A DNA stretch of 64,000 bases, from NCBI GenBank assembly GCA_034620365.1, contig JAQGEQ010000363.1:2418001-2482000 (forward strand), given 5' to 3'. The position numbers and the translations under genes were made by a program. Positions 49,301 through 61,119 of the stretch are shown here, in pieces. The notes below the pieces were generated by a model. That model had not been told where the DNA came from. It made no database searches and worked only from the letters and a program-made list of their open reading frames with translations. Origin of the DNA: Pegea sp. RAD2-039. Lineage: Eukaryota; Chordata; Thaliacea; Salpida; Salpidae. Numbering within the stretch: position 1 is the first letter of the stretch; each line of letters begins with the position of its first letter.

Positions 49301-51384
49301 AAGGTTTAGAGTTAAAAGAATTTCTAATTTTGGAAATTATTTGTTAAATGTAAAAGATGTTAACGGTTTAATGTCAATATTTAAGCTAATAGCATTTGAT
49401 GTATTTTTTTTATTAGATAATGAATTTAGTTTAAAAAAGAATTTAGAAAAAATCTTTTTAGAAAAGAAATTGAAAACTTTTGTTGAAAATTTTACTTTTT
49501 AAGAACCTTAAGTACTATCAGTTAAATACTGATAAAGTTAGAATAGAAATTTTTTTATGTCTTTTATAATTATCCAATTTAAGATTTGGGAAACATATTT
49601 TTAGTCATAAGATGAAATTCAATTAACTCAAAAAGTAATTAAGTTTTGCAAAAGCAGTTTTCTACTTTTTAAAGAATTAATAAGGAAAACTACAAATTCT
49701 CAAATCTCAATTACCTTTCTATACCTCTAAATTGCAGATTTCATTTTTTTTTTAATATTATAACTATTTACATATTAAAAAATTGAATAAACTTTGAATC
49801 TAAATTGAAAAACAACTTCTATAAGCTTTTTATAAACCTTTCAATGTTTTAATCTAAATTAACCTAAAAAATATATTTTATTGTTTGCTTATCTAAGTTT
49901 AATTTTCTAGTTGTTGTCATATCATTAAAATCAATTATTTGTAGCTATTAGTCAAGCTAAAAGTGACATAAGAGTGATTATGACACAGCTAAATTAATTA
50001 AAGTTTAAATAATATCTAGGATTTACTCTTTAATGTCAGATATCAGTTTTATGAGCTAAAAGCGATTAATTATAAAGAATAATTAGCAAAAATTTCAAAA
50101 TTAACCAAAAGACGTTTTTGTTTAAACATTTTGTGAGGTTTATAGTTTTTTGGTTAAGATATAAAGTAAATTATAAATTGACTAGTAGTATATTGTCATG
50201 TTAGGTTTGTTATCGTACTTTTATGTCAACAAATATGATTAAGAGAAATAGAATTTGCGTTTTACTTTCGAAAAAATGCTCAACGATTTTCAAAATTGAT
50301 TTTTGAGTTATTCTGTTATTTTAAATTAGAAATTTAAATAGTTTTCTTTTGAATAATATCAAATCTGTTCAACATACAAATGTATATTTTTCAATTTACT
50401 GAAAATATGACAAATATTTAAAAAAAAGTTTTAGAAAGAATAAAAATGTGTAGAAAAATTAGAAGGAGCTTATTTTAAGAAATTGGAAAAATCTTTTTAA
50501 TTTTATCACTATAAAATGGTTTTTTTTTTTGTATACTATCAAACTTAGTTGATATTCAAAGTTTAATGATTAACATTTTAAATGGTTTTATGTATATATC
50601 AACTTTATTAGTCTAAATCCATCTAAAAAGTTTTTCAATTTATAAAATATTCGAAATTGAGAATTACTTGAATAACAGGACTAGATATTATAAAATAATT
50701 AGTTTGTAATTTTATAATTATTATTTGTGATATACTTAAATTTTACTTTGTTCAGTTTGTAGTATCTTAATTGAGTTTTTGGAAGTATTTGTTTCAGTTT
50801 GAAAATTGATATTTTTAATGTTAGTTAAAAAGTTAAACAAATTCATATTTAGTATTTTAATTTGTATTCAAAAGTTTCTTATAGATTAATTGATTCAACT
50901 TTTCAAATTAAACTAAAAAGTTTTCAAAGTTCTTTTTGTTTTTACTTTTTTTTCAAACACTAGAATTTGCAACCTAATATTCCACTGAATAATTTTCCTC
51001 TTTTCTAAGACTTTGATGAAAATAAACTTTCTAATAATAAAAAACCTAATAATCGTTTGGAATTTGAATTATCAAAAAATCAACTTTAATTTTAGAACAG
51101 TAAAATTACTGCGTATTAAAGTTACATTTATATACTGACTTCCGCTTATATTTAATAATTCTTTGTTAACTGAGTTTCTAATTCTGTCTTCTATTCCGGA
51201 ATATTCCAGCGCGTATGACGTCACCTGGTGAAAATCGAAGCAAAATTATCTGAATTTATTTTACAAATCAGTTTAAGTTTTAGTCATTGAGTGAATTTTA
51301 ATAATTGAAACGTTCTTTTTGGAAACTTAAAATAGAAAAGAGTTAAAAAGCTTTTCTAACAGTTTTGATTTACTTTCTAATTAA
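43395..51384. other. Long AT-rich region without supported genes
   Basis: Eight kilobases with only short ORFs that show no family motif. The one recognisable item is the retrotransposon 3' fragment at 45800-45880. Isolated TGACGTCA words occur near 48327 and 51215. Confidence 0.55.
45800..45880 (-). mobile_element. 3'-end fragment of the same retrotransposon family
   Basis: In reverse orientation it contains the terminal TTTATT-type tail, then GGAGGGTGCCTGAAGAGAGC, matching the 3' UTR hairpin of the element at 35808-35832. Almost the whole body is missing. Confidence 0.75.
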
Positions 51385-51761
51385 TTACACCTTTAAACTA
51401 TCAAAAACGCGCGAACAGGAAGTGATAGGTCCGACATTATCAGCTACACGCAGCAGATCTTTAGCTAGAAGCTGCTCTTCTAATTTTAACTCATCGTTAA
51501 GTAGTTCTAGACGCCACGCGCCAATTTGTAACAAGTAATAATCATTTTTATTGATGACACAGCACTTAAACGAGGCTCCGGAAACACAAGTGTGAATAAA
51601 AATCGACAAAAAATTGCTATGCAGCTATTAGAAGCTCATCAGACTTGCTTTCTCAACAACTTAATACCCTAAAAATTTCATTTTTTTTACTTTTATATAA
51701 ACTATTTGATTGTATTTTATTCTATTACTATTTACGAATCAACACGAATTATCCCGAACAT
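51385..51761 (-). CDS. Small unknown protein, two exons, 85 aa
   Basis: Exon 1 (51736-51761) encodes MFGIIRVDS and joins in phase, through an intron of about 120 nt, to exon 2 (51385-51616). The protein ends in a Leu/Glu-rich stretch (LELLNDELKLEEQLLAKDLL) that looks helical and could be a short coiled coil. I do not recognise the family. It diverges from the QRICH1/ZMYM-like gene with 250 bases between start codons, which supports a shared promoter and makes it more likely to be real. GC content of exon 2 is clearly above the flanks. Confidence 0.42.
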
Positions 51762-52011
51762 AGTTTCCTTTTCGTGACGTCATCAACTCACTTATTACGT
51801 GCAATAAACTGTAATGACGTCATCATTTGATTCCAACACTCAGTGGAATTTTTTGTAAAGATTTTTCTACTGCAGTTTATGTAAATTAGGTAAAACCCAA
51901 AAGTTATTAAAGCGAAATTGAGTTGTAATTCCCTCGACTTGTTTCAATTGTCTCAAAAACTGAATTTTTATTTTTTTGAAAGAATTTTCCATTTTAAGTC
52001 GATTTTGAAAA
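51762..52011. promoter_or_regulatory. Putative bidirectional promoter with two CRE palindromes
   Basis: The 250 bases between the divergent start codons carry TGACGTCA at 51775-51782 and 51815-51822, 40 bases apart (about four helical turns). Full CRE palindromes at this position are consistent with CREB/ATF control, but the same word also occurs in exons of this window. Confidence 0.45.
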
Positions 52012-54071
52012 ATGAATCCGCTGGATTTGACATCTGCTGATAAGAAACACAAAAGAAAAGGTGAAAACCCACAAAAAGTAAACAACATCAAAGAAATCAA
52101 CATCCAGTCGAGTCCTAAAGATGTTCCTGATCAAGTAGAATCCCAGAAAGAGTCTTCAGAAGAACCAAAAGATCTCGAAGCTAAAGATTCAGACAGTGAA
52201 CGAGTCTCAACCTGTTTCGAAGAGAACAATCAACAAAATTTCTCTAAGCCAATCAGCAACCAGATAAAATATGAAGATCTGTTTCCTAGGAGTCGGGTTT
52301 TCCCCAACAAGCAACTTCTTGAGAATATGTTCCATAAGAATGAGATTTTTCCTAAACTCTGTGAGCTGTATGAAAGATCAAAATCACATGATAGCTCTCA
52401 ATCAATTATGACGTCATGGGAGGATGTTGATGACGTCATCAGCACCGAAAGTTTCAAACAAACTGATAAATTCGAAACGATGACGTCATTCAACTATGTT
52501 AATACCCAGCTGCCCAGTAACTATGGTGATGACGTCAAAGCTAATGACGTGCCAGGAATCCCAGAAAGAACGAAGAAACAGAATCGTTGGTCTTTCAACG
52601 TCTGGCGAGAATGGGCGAAAAATCGAAATATTAAAGTGAGTCGAAAACGCGATTCATCGCGATTCTAACTTCCGATTTCAGAATGGGACCTTTTATGGAC
52701 CTCAAAGTGTCCCGATGGACGTTGGCAGGGCAAGTGAGATCGAATTAAATTACTGGTTTTGTAAATTCGTCTGGGTAAGTTGCTTTTATGACGTAATCAA
52801 ACGCTAAGTGTTGTGCGCATGCGCAGGAGATACGTCGAAAAGATGGGCAAGCGTATCCGGCCCATACACTTATGCAAATCGTTATGGGAATCCAACGATA
52901 TTTGAGGCAGCAAGCTGGCCGCCCGAAGATAATGATCCTTAACAGGAACAACAGAGTGTTTCAAGACTTCCGGCGCGCTCTTGATGAGCGGATTAAGAAT
53001 TTGAGCGAAGAATCAAGCGCGAAGAAAAGCGTCGAAACGCGATCTATAGATGATACGCGAGAAGTAGCGATAGGAGGTTTCCTAGATTCAGATTACCCCG
53101 CGGACCCTGAGCTACTCTGGCTCGGAAATTACATCAGTAACAGTTCACCTTTGACCCTTACGCGCGCGGTCTTCTACCATTGCATCGTGACCTTTAACCT
53201 CAAATCAGTCGAGGACCACTTCCAATTAAAAGTGTCCGACTTTAGATTGGTCACTGATGTCCCACGTCCCTACGTCGAGTTTACACCATCTGATTGGCAC
53301 CAACAAAGAGGTCATCGTCAACGCTTGCGTGTCTATAGCAACGGGTTAGACGAGAAGTCTCCGGTTACCTTATTCCATCGCTACATTCGCTTGTTGCCTG
53401 GCAACGAATCTTCGTTTTATCGCGTCTGGGTTAACAGTGATAACAATGACAGTCTGTCCAGCCAACCGCTGTCTAAACTGCAGATTAAAAGCTATTTGAG
53501 CGACTTTTCAAAAACGTCGCGAAGTTTTTTTAGCGGTGAAGAGCTTCCAGGTTCCAGTTCAACTTCAAAAATTACAAACTCACCCAGTAGTAGATCGGGA
53601 AAGTTTTTAACATCTGGCGGGCTTTCAAGTGCTCAAACCCGGTCGGACAACAAATATTCTTCGTTGAACTTTTCAGCGTGCACTCGACTGTCTAGTTGGG
53701 TGAATGTTCTTGAACGTCAACAACTAAACGCTTTCCAAAGTTCGTTGTTACCTAGCAACAAAAAGCTTCGAGAAGACGCTAGTCCTGATGATCAAACGAA
53801 AAAACGACCTTTAAAGCGATCTGCTGATGATGACCAATCGCCTGAAACTAAATACATAATGTTATCACGTGAAGAAGAAACTTCTTCTTCTCGACCATCA
53901 CCGCTGCCGCGTGTGACGTCACTACAAAATCAAGCAGCAAGTGATGACGTAGGTAGTGACGTCACGAGTGTTATTGATGAAGATCAGATGCTTAAAATTA
54001 TTATCCCTTCCAATGTTTATCATGTGAAATTAGTAAAGGGGAAAAAACAGCGGATTATTAATCTGAGTTGA
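52012..54071 (+). CDS. QRICH1/ZMYM-like protein with Crypton-derived domain
   Basis: Exons 52012-52635, 52682-52774 and 52827-54071 give 653 aa. The N-terminal 190 residues are charged and low in complexity, without MYM zinc fingers. From about 193 (NRWSFNVWREWAKNRNIK) through EIELNYWFCKFVWEIRRKDG and YPAHTLMQIVMGIQRYL it matches the SAM-like N-terminal part of the ZMYM/QRICH1 C-terminal module. LTLTRAVFYHCIVTFNLKSV and HRQRLRVYSN with SPVTLFHRYIRLLPG correspond to the DUF3504 region, a domesticated Crypton tyrosine recombinase. Family members act as nuclear transcription or chromatin factors. Lack of MYM fingers favours a QRICH1-like or KIAA1958-like protein. Several TGACGTCA words lie inside exons, encoding MTS or DDV. 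Introns are 46 and 52 nt. Confidence 0.78.
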
Positions 54072-55660
54072 TCCTTCACCTTTGCAGTCTTCGGAGGCAG
54101 ATGATCTTTTCAAAAGATTTCTTCCGCCTCTTACAATTTTATAAAATTTTTTTAAAGATTTTTCTTTATTTTATTTTCATTCAATTTGGAAAAGCAGAAT
54201 TGAAGTTCTATTTTGAAAGTATTTGAAGTATTTTGAGATAACTTCAAATATTTGGGTCAAAAAATTGATTTGATACATTTAAAATAATTCAATTGAACTT
54301 ATTAAAAGTTCAAACAAAGTTGAGGACCCTAAGGGAGCTTAGGGTTTTGTGTTTGTCAGTGTAAACAAAATTAAGTGTAAATTAATTACATTTTTAATTT
54401 TAGGGTTTTATAGTTATAGGGATTTCTAAATGGGAATTATTTTTTTTAGATAGTTCACATTTTTATCAAGTAAATAGTTTATTTACTCCGGGAGATTTAA
54501 ATCTTCTTCATCTGCAGAGAGGAGGGCAGATTTAAATGACCCCTGCTTTAAATCAAAAAGTAATTAAAGCTTTTTTTTTTTACCTGACTTGCAGTTATTT
54601 GAAAATACTTAGATATCTTGCCAAAGTTTGATCTTGAATAAGTCTGATTTTACAATTAGCTATTTATTGAAGTAGAATTTATTGAAACAAATCTTTCAAG
54701 CATATCATCTGTTATTAGGTCTTTCATATTTGTTTATTTTTAATTTATATGATGGTTCTTTTTAACAATGTTGGTTTAATATTTGATTTCTTTCATTTTT
54801 TATTTCCGATAAATTATTTCTAAATTCATAAAAGCCATTTTAGTTCACCTCTATGAAATCTAATGCTTGAAACGTTTGGCTGTCTTCAATAATAACTTCA
54901 TTAATTGCACTGTTGTTTTGATGAATGTATAATAAAGAAATTATCAGTAAATAACAAAATTAATATTCTAATGTTGCTTGGTTAAACGGTTTTAAATGGT
55001 TTAAACAATTTCAGAAAATACAAAAAAATTGACAAAACAACAGTTTTTATTCTTAAAAATGGTTTTGACATAAAAAACCAAAATTTCGAATTTAACGTTC
55101 GTGTTAAATTACAGTTTTAGAATCACAGCTTGATTTATGATATAGAGGATGAGAAATATGGAAAAATTTATTTATTAAAACTTATCATGAAAAACTTTTT
55201 TGACATTTAATTGTTTTTACTAAATTGATTTAAAAATAATTTCTTTAATTTTACCTTTAGAAAGTAAAAATGTCTTAAAATGATTAGTTTAAAGAAAATG
55301 AATAAAACATTAATAAATTATAAAATAATTCAGAAAAATACAAAAATAACTAATTTCAAAAAAAGTTTAGAAAAATTGTTGGCTTTTACGCAGTTGTTTT
55401 GTGTAAAGGACAGTTTAAACGATTTAGACTCACAATAACATATAATTCAATCTACTTATCTTAACAAAAATATTCTTTTAAGCTTAATATTGTGTTCCAA
55501 TATTTAAAGGTGACATCTAAACAAATAATTGTCCTGGCAGAAAGTTAAAAGAACTTTTATCGAAGGACTAACTGACAATATTAGTTTGTTTAGCTTTTGT
55601 TGTGTAATAATTTTAGCAATTTAAAAAAATAATCCTTTAATTGAATCTTTTTGACAGGCC
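54072..55660. other. 3' flank and AT-rich intergenic sequence
   Basis: Begins with the 3' UTR of the preceding gene; no further gene is seen before the tRNA pair. Confidence 0.5.
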
Positions 55661-55662
55661 TT

Positions 55663-55676
55663 AAAAAAATAAAAAA
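55663..55676 (-). terminator. Pol III terminator after tRNA-Ala
   Basis: On the minus strand two T runs (six and seven T) follow the tRNA-Ala 3' end within 20 bases, the standard Pol III stop signal. Confidence 0.75.
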
Positions 55677-55681
55677 GAACA

Positions 55682-55753
55682 TGGAGATGCCGGGGATCGA
55701 ACCCGGGGCCTCACACATGCAAAGCGTGCGCTCTACCACTGAGCTACATCCCC
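55682..55753 (-). tRNA. tRNA-Ala(TGC)
   Basis: Complete 72-nt cloverleaf: acceptor GGGGATG/CATCTCC with discriminator A, D arm GCTC AGTGGTA GAGC, anticodon loop TTTGCAT, T arm CCGGG TTCGATC CCCGG. No intron and no encoded CCA. Downstream of tRNA-Ser by four bases on the same strand. Confidence 0.96.
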
Positions 55754-55757
55754 ACTA

Positions 55758-55839
55758 CGACGAGGATGGGATTCGAACCCACGCGTGCAGAGCACAATGG
55801 ATTAGCAGTCCATCGCCTTAACCACTCGGCCACCTCGTC
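55758..55839 (-). tRNA. tRNA-Ser(GCT)
   Basis: 82-nt class II tRNA: acceptor GACGAGG/CCTCGTC with discriminator G, A-box TGGCCGAGTGG, anticodon loop with GCT, long variable arm (TGTGCTCTGCACG), and T loop TTCGAAT. No intron. No T run separates it from tRNA-Ala. Confidence 0.96.
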
Positions 55840-57586
55840 GCTTGTTTGGTAAAGATTATTTGGGTTTTCAAAATATATTTTTTTAACTTTATTAATAATT
55901 AGTGTTTACCTTTTTTTATTATGACTTAGTATTTTTAAAAGTTTAATTCTTTTAATCAATTTAAAACCAAATTCAATTATTTCTTATGGTAATAAACTAG
56001 TTTTCTTAAAAGTTAATTAATTCAGTTTTAAATTAAAAAACATTCTTAAGATAAACTTATCCAACGTTAACGTTGCTTGTTTATTTAATAAAAATTATAT
56101 TTTCACAAAATTCCAGAAAAAATTTGTTTCTAATCAAACTTTTTATTCTCAAAGTAATTTAATTCAACACAAAAAATACTTTAAAATTGGGATTATGTAA
56201 TTTACTATTTTAATAAAAAACTGGTGTTCTTATAACCAGGTCTTTTCCAATTCCACTATTTTCATGTTTTGATAAAAATATTTATTAAAATCAGTTTTGT
56301 ATTTTTTTGATAAGTGAGTCAAGAAAAGTATTTCCATTTGAATATATTTCAAATTCTATCAACAAAACTGCAGATTTAAAAATTGTTTAAATTAAATATT
56401 TCTGGATAACCACCGCTTTTTGAATTAAATTATCAGATGTTAGCTTTCAATCAGTATCTTTCTTAATTTGGATTAGAAATTCAGTTGGTGATGAAGTTTT
56501 TCATAAACTAGATGCAGAAATACATCAGTGATTATAAACTTTCTTAATTTACCGATAAAGCCAAAGTTATAATTACAATTAGAAAGTTACATTGGGAAGA
56601 ATTTTATAAAATTTTGTGGTTTTTCTAGACTCAATATCATTTAAGGCAAACTTGAAGGAGACCTTCATTTAGACGCAGCAACTATCTTAATGATCTTTTA
56701 GATGTATACTTTGACGAGATACCCTGGCAGTAATGTTACTTCATTTTATTTGAAAAATATTAAATTATTTTTTAACATTTCTGAAGTTAGTTCTGATTTA
56801 AAATTGATCTAAATTTTGAAAATTTAAAAGTTTAAATCAATAAATAATTGAAGTAAGAGATCAGGCTCTTAATCGGCATTTTAAGATTTTGTTGACAGAT
56901 TTTAGAGATTAAAGATTTAGTTAACTAACAAATTTTTTGCTTAAAAAGTTTTTCTGACTGATAAATAATAAAAGTTGTTAAAAACGAGAGATATTATGCT
57001 GACTAAACAAGAAATATTCTGCTGATGTTAAAGATTGATTGAATAAAACAAATAGATTAATAAAAACAAATTATTGTAATATAGTTAGCTGAGAAAAATT
57101 GCAAACATTTTTGTGCACAAGAATTTGAGTTTAGAGAAATCGTAGGAAAGAGTTGGAAACTAAAATAATCGATTTCAGTAATACTTTTAGTACTGTATAC
57201 ATCAAACTAAATAATTAAAAATAAATTTAGCAGCCTATTAAGACCTCATTTGAGACTAAATCAAAAACTAAAGAACATTTGGCAACTTTTATAAAACTAA
57301 AAAGCTGACAATATTAAGAGGTGGCTTATCAAGTGGTCAATAGCGTTGGGCCGGTCCACCAGTGGTTTAATTGTCAACTAGCAAAGTAAAATGGTTGAAA
57401 CGATTTAGTTGGGTAAATATGAACTGATGAAAGACACAAAATCAAAACTTAGCAATATATGGAAGAAGAAAATGCAAATTAGTCTGTTTACCATCGTACG
57501 TACAAATATCGAAATATAAATATGGGGAAAAGTTGTTTTTATGTTTGGATAAAGTCACAATGTAAACAAACTGCATATTCGAGGAG
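55840..57586. other. AT-rich intergenic sequence
   Basis: No gene supported; the last part is probably the E2F7/8 3' UTR. Confidence 0.5.
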
Positions 57587-60500
57587 TTAAGCGGATGCCT
57601 CTTTCGGAGGTTGGGAGGCTCTGGAGCTTCTAGAAGATGAAGATTGAGATTTGAAAGTTGATTAAGAGAGTCACTCACTTGCAATCACTCTGACAGATAC
57701 ATGACGTATCGTCTTCTGACATAGGGATCGCTCCAAGAGGTGACAGGAGCAAATCTGATCAGAGAATCAAGTCAGACATCGATTTTTAGCATTGAAACTT
57801 ACTTGTGGAATCCTGTAGATATCCTTTCTCTTCACTAACTGATTGGACTCGCTGTTAACACGTGATTAAGTTGAAAGTAATCTGATTGGATAAGATTAGT
57901 GGATACTCACGACTAATTTTCGGGGCGAACAACCGAACAAGACACTCGCTTCCTTCTCAGCAAGTGGACGGGCAGGACTGGGACGTTTGGGACACTTTTT
58001 ATTTTCATCATTATCAAATTTCTTAGACAAATTGACTACGACTGAAGAAACTCTTGCTCTAGCATCCGGTCCAATCCTTTTGACATCTTTTGCCCCAAAA
58101 GCATATTTAAAAGGTCTCAACTTCAATGGACGCATGATATTGACGGGCGCTATTCCACTCGAAGTGATGACGTCATTCTCATGTGACGTCACTAGCTGTG
58201 TGAGTCCTGTGTTGTGAGTGATTTGTTGTGAATCAACGATTCGAACAAATTGATTGAGTTTCGGTTTGAAATTCGCGCTTGATGACGTCACAGGTGGCAC
58301 GAAAAGCGACTTGCTGACAAATCGCGCTTTTGGAAGCCTTTTCGGTTGAAGTAAGATTCGAGAGCCAGTTACGACTCGCGGTGTCTTTGAATTGATGTTG
58401 CTGTTGATGAGAGTGAAGCGCGGCTTCTGTGACGTCATCATCGCCTCATTTTTATCTTCTTTTTTCTCCACTTCAACAAGTGATGACGTCATAGTAGCTT
58501 TTTCTGGCGTTTTGCTCACTGGTTTGCGATTGGTCGCTTCTAGATGTAATCTTTCTTGCTCAGCCGCCTACAAATGACATCATTAGCGCGATGATGACGT
58601 CACAATTTTGTACCTCTAGCAAACAGTTCATTCGCGAACGCCACTCGCCATCGTCGCGCGTTGATGACGTCACAGTTTTTGGAGTCAGACATTCGATGAC
58701 AATTGGTGATGACGTCGATGTTGATGACGTTATCAGTTTCGGGCGCAGAGGTAGATATGAACGACGTGGTGATGACGTAGGCTTCGATGACGTCACAACC
58801 GCGGTAACTGGTTGAGTATTAAGAGGTTCAATCTTTGGTCCAATCCATCTGTAACGAGAAGTGATGATGATGTCACAGGTGATGACGTCATCAACGCAAA
58901 TATACTTGAACATGGGTTTTTTTCCTTGAAGAAAAACTTTTTTAATCAGCTGAAGGCTGGACAGAATGTTGGCGATGTCGTAGAGGCGGCGGACTTTTGC
59001 TGAAACAAGTGCATGGTTACTGGTTGCTATGCATGGTTGCTGGTTGCTATGAATGGCTTCTAGTTATTACGGATGGTTGGTGGTTATTATAGATGGTTGG
59101 TGGTTATTATAGATGGTTGCTGGTTATTATAGATGGTTGCTGGTTATTATGAATGGTTGCTGGTTATTATAGATGGTTGGTGATTATTATGGATGGTTGC
59201 TGGTTGTTTTTTCAACCATTTGAAAATGATAGATTTCTTATGAAAGATTTTTTACAAATAAACATTTAAAGTTTAGCTGAAAGCATCTAAATTGGTTCAA
59301 ATAGCAAATAGTGGAACTCAATATCATGTATCAGATGATTTTGTAATCGAATGCAGTTGGTGAAAACACTGAAACGAAATGTGAAGTGGTGAAACTAACA
59401 TGACGCATACATGCAACAAATGTGTTCAAGTACTTGCTTCTAACTACAACTTACTCTTGAATTTATTCTCTGATGAACTGAATTGGGTTATGAGGATTTT
59501 TCCGGCCATTTCCAGGGTCACTGTATGTTGCTGTTAACAAATTTCAAGTTAAAAAAAGTCCATAAAAGTCAACAAACGTCTTTTACCGGATGCACTAGGA
59601 ACATCATCACAAATCTTCTGCTTAAAACTCCCAAAGATTTATCTCTTCTTTTAGTACTTTCAAGATCACCAGATGGTTTAGGTTCAACAGGCTTATTGCT
59701 GCATAAAAAGTCTATAAGAAGAGAGAAGACATAAATAAAAGATTACCTGGAAGATATCTCCCCATATTTAATACATTTTAACATCTCTTCGGCTTGTCCA
59801 GTACTAACAGCTTCTTCCTAGTTACAAAAAATCAGTTACTGCTAGTAAGAGTGATTGGTTGATGTTACTTGAATTGTTCGAAGAGTTTTAGGAAGATCTG
59901 CCTGTCCCCTCCACCAATAATTATTCTTCGCTCTCCGCTCTACGATTAAAATCGACTCCAGGACATTTATGATGTCATAAATACGCCGTCTGCCAACTTC
60001 TAGCTTACGGGAAGCTAAGTCAAGTGAGATAGATATATCAGTCTGTTGAGGTAGATGGATTTAATGATGAAGTGGGAGAAGGTGGTACTCACAGTTGGTT
60101 TGGGTGGAAAGAGGTTCAAGAATTTGTTACAGAGAAGAGCTAGGGACTTATCCTTGCGGTTAAAAGGCTTTGAATTGAAGCCATCAACTACTGGCAGTAA
60201 GCGTGGTTTGCCTTTAAGAAAGTTTTCAAATTAATTAATTGCTACATAAGTGAAAAATAGAATTAATAATTAACTTTTATTTTTTGGGTGATAATAACAT
60301 AAGTTTTGTTCACATTAAAATGTGTTGGTATACATTAAATATGAACAAATAAAATTTACTTTTATAACTTTTTATAAAATAATTTTATTAAAAGAGATCT
60401 TTTTACACTCACCACCACATTTACAAATTTCAATGTGAGAAGTTTTTATCTCATTTTTTTGCTTGGAGTTGACATAAACACATTTTGGAAGGGTAGTTTT

Positions 60501-61119
60501 GGGTTTGGTTTGAGATGCTATTGTTGTAACTATTGATGACTTGGGATTACTTGAATCTCTAGTCTCTGGGCTTACAACTGAAAGTAGTACTTTCATACTT
60601 GAGTTTTGAACTTTTGTATTTTCATCTTTAGGTTTTTTGTGAAGAACATTCAATTTTACTGGATTTTTTGATGACAAATCAGTGATTGTTTTAGTATTCT
60701 GTCTACATTTGATCAATCTTTCATTTGCTGTAAAAAGAGAAGAAAATAAGGTTTACTTAAAAAGAGATTTTCAACAACTTAAAAATTAAAAAATGAATAT
60801 CATTAAGTATATAAATAATCAGATATTAGTCAAATTTCATTTATAGTAAGAACAATTTCTATAAAAATATAAAATAATTCGTTTAAAGATATAAGGATTA
60901 AAACTTAAACTGTAGATTATAGTAAAAGCCTCAACAAACCAAATACTAAATTATCTTTAAAAACATCTTAAAAAGTAATTTTCATTGAATTTAAATAAAT
61001 AGTATAATATATATTTTATTATATAATAACTTTATAGACATACGTTTAATAGCTTGAAGTATTCTTAAGGAAACCCCTGGATTTTCAGACTGAGGTGAAG
61101 GTTTCGCTTTTTTATACAT
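57587..61119 (-). CDS. Atypical E2F transcription factor (E2F7/8)
   Basis: E2F7/8 repress S-phase genes without a DP partner, using two DNA-binding domains. Exons: 61044-61119, 60413-60727, 60093-60211, 59869-60042, 59747-59817, 59587-59698, 59455-59530, 58906-58999, 58614-58848, 57911-58567, 57803-57851, 57679-57754, 57587-57629. Phases match and give 698 aa. DBD1 (about 141-222): [18 protein letters not shown], then [29 protein letters not shown] and [11 protein letters not shown]2 (about 266-350): [49 protein letters not shown], then KPMFKWIGP across an intron. The C-terminal half is Ser/Thr/basic and unconserved. Introns of 57 nt (58849-58905) and 46 nt (58568-58613) are very short and hold TGACGTCA. 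The last three exons are less certain. Confidence 0.88.
59011..59206. repeat. 20-bp minisatellite in an E2F7/8 intron
   Basis: About ten imperfect copies of a unit like GATGGTTGCTGGTTATTATA, with variants at a few positions, just upstream (in gene sense) of the exon at 58906-58999. Confidence 0.85.
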
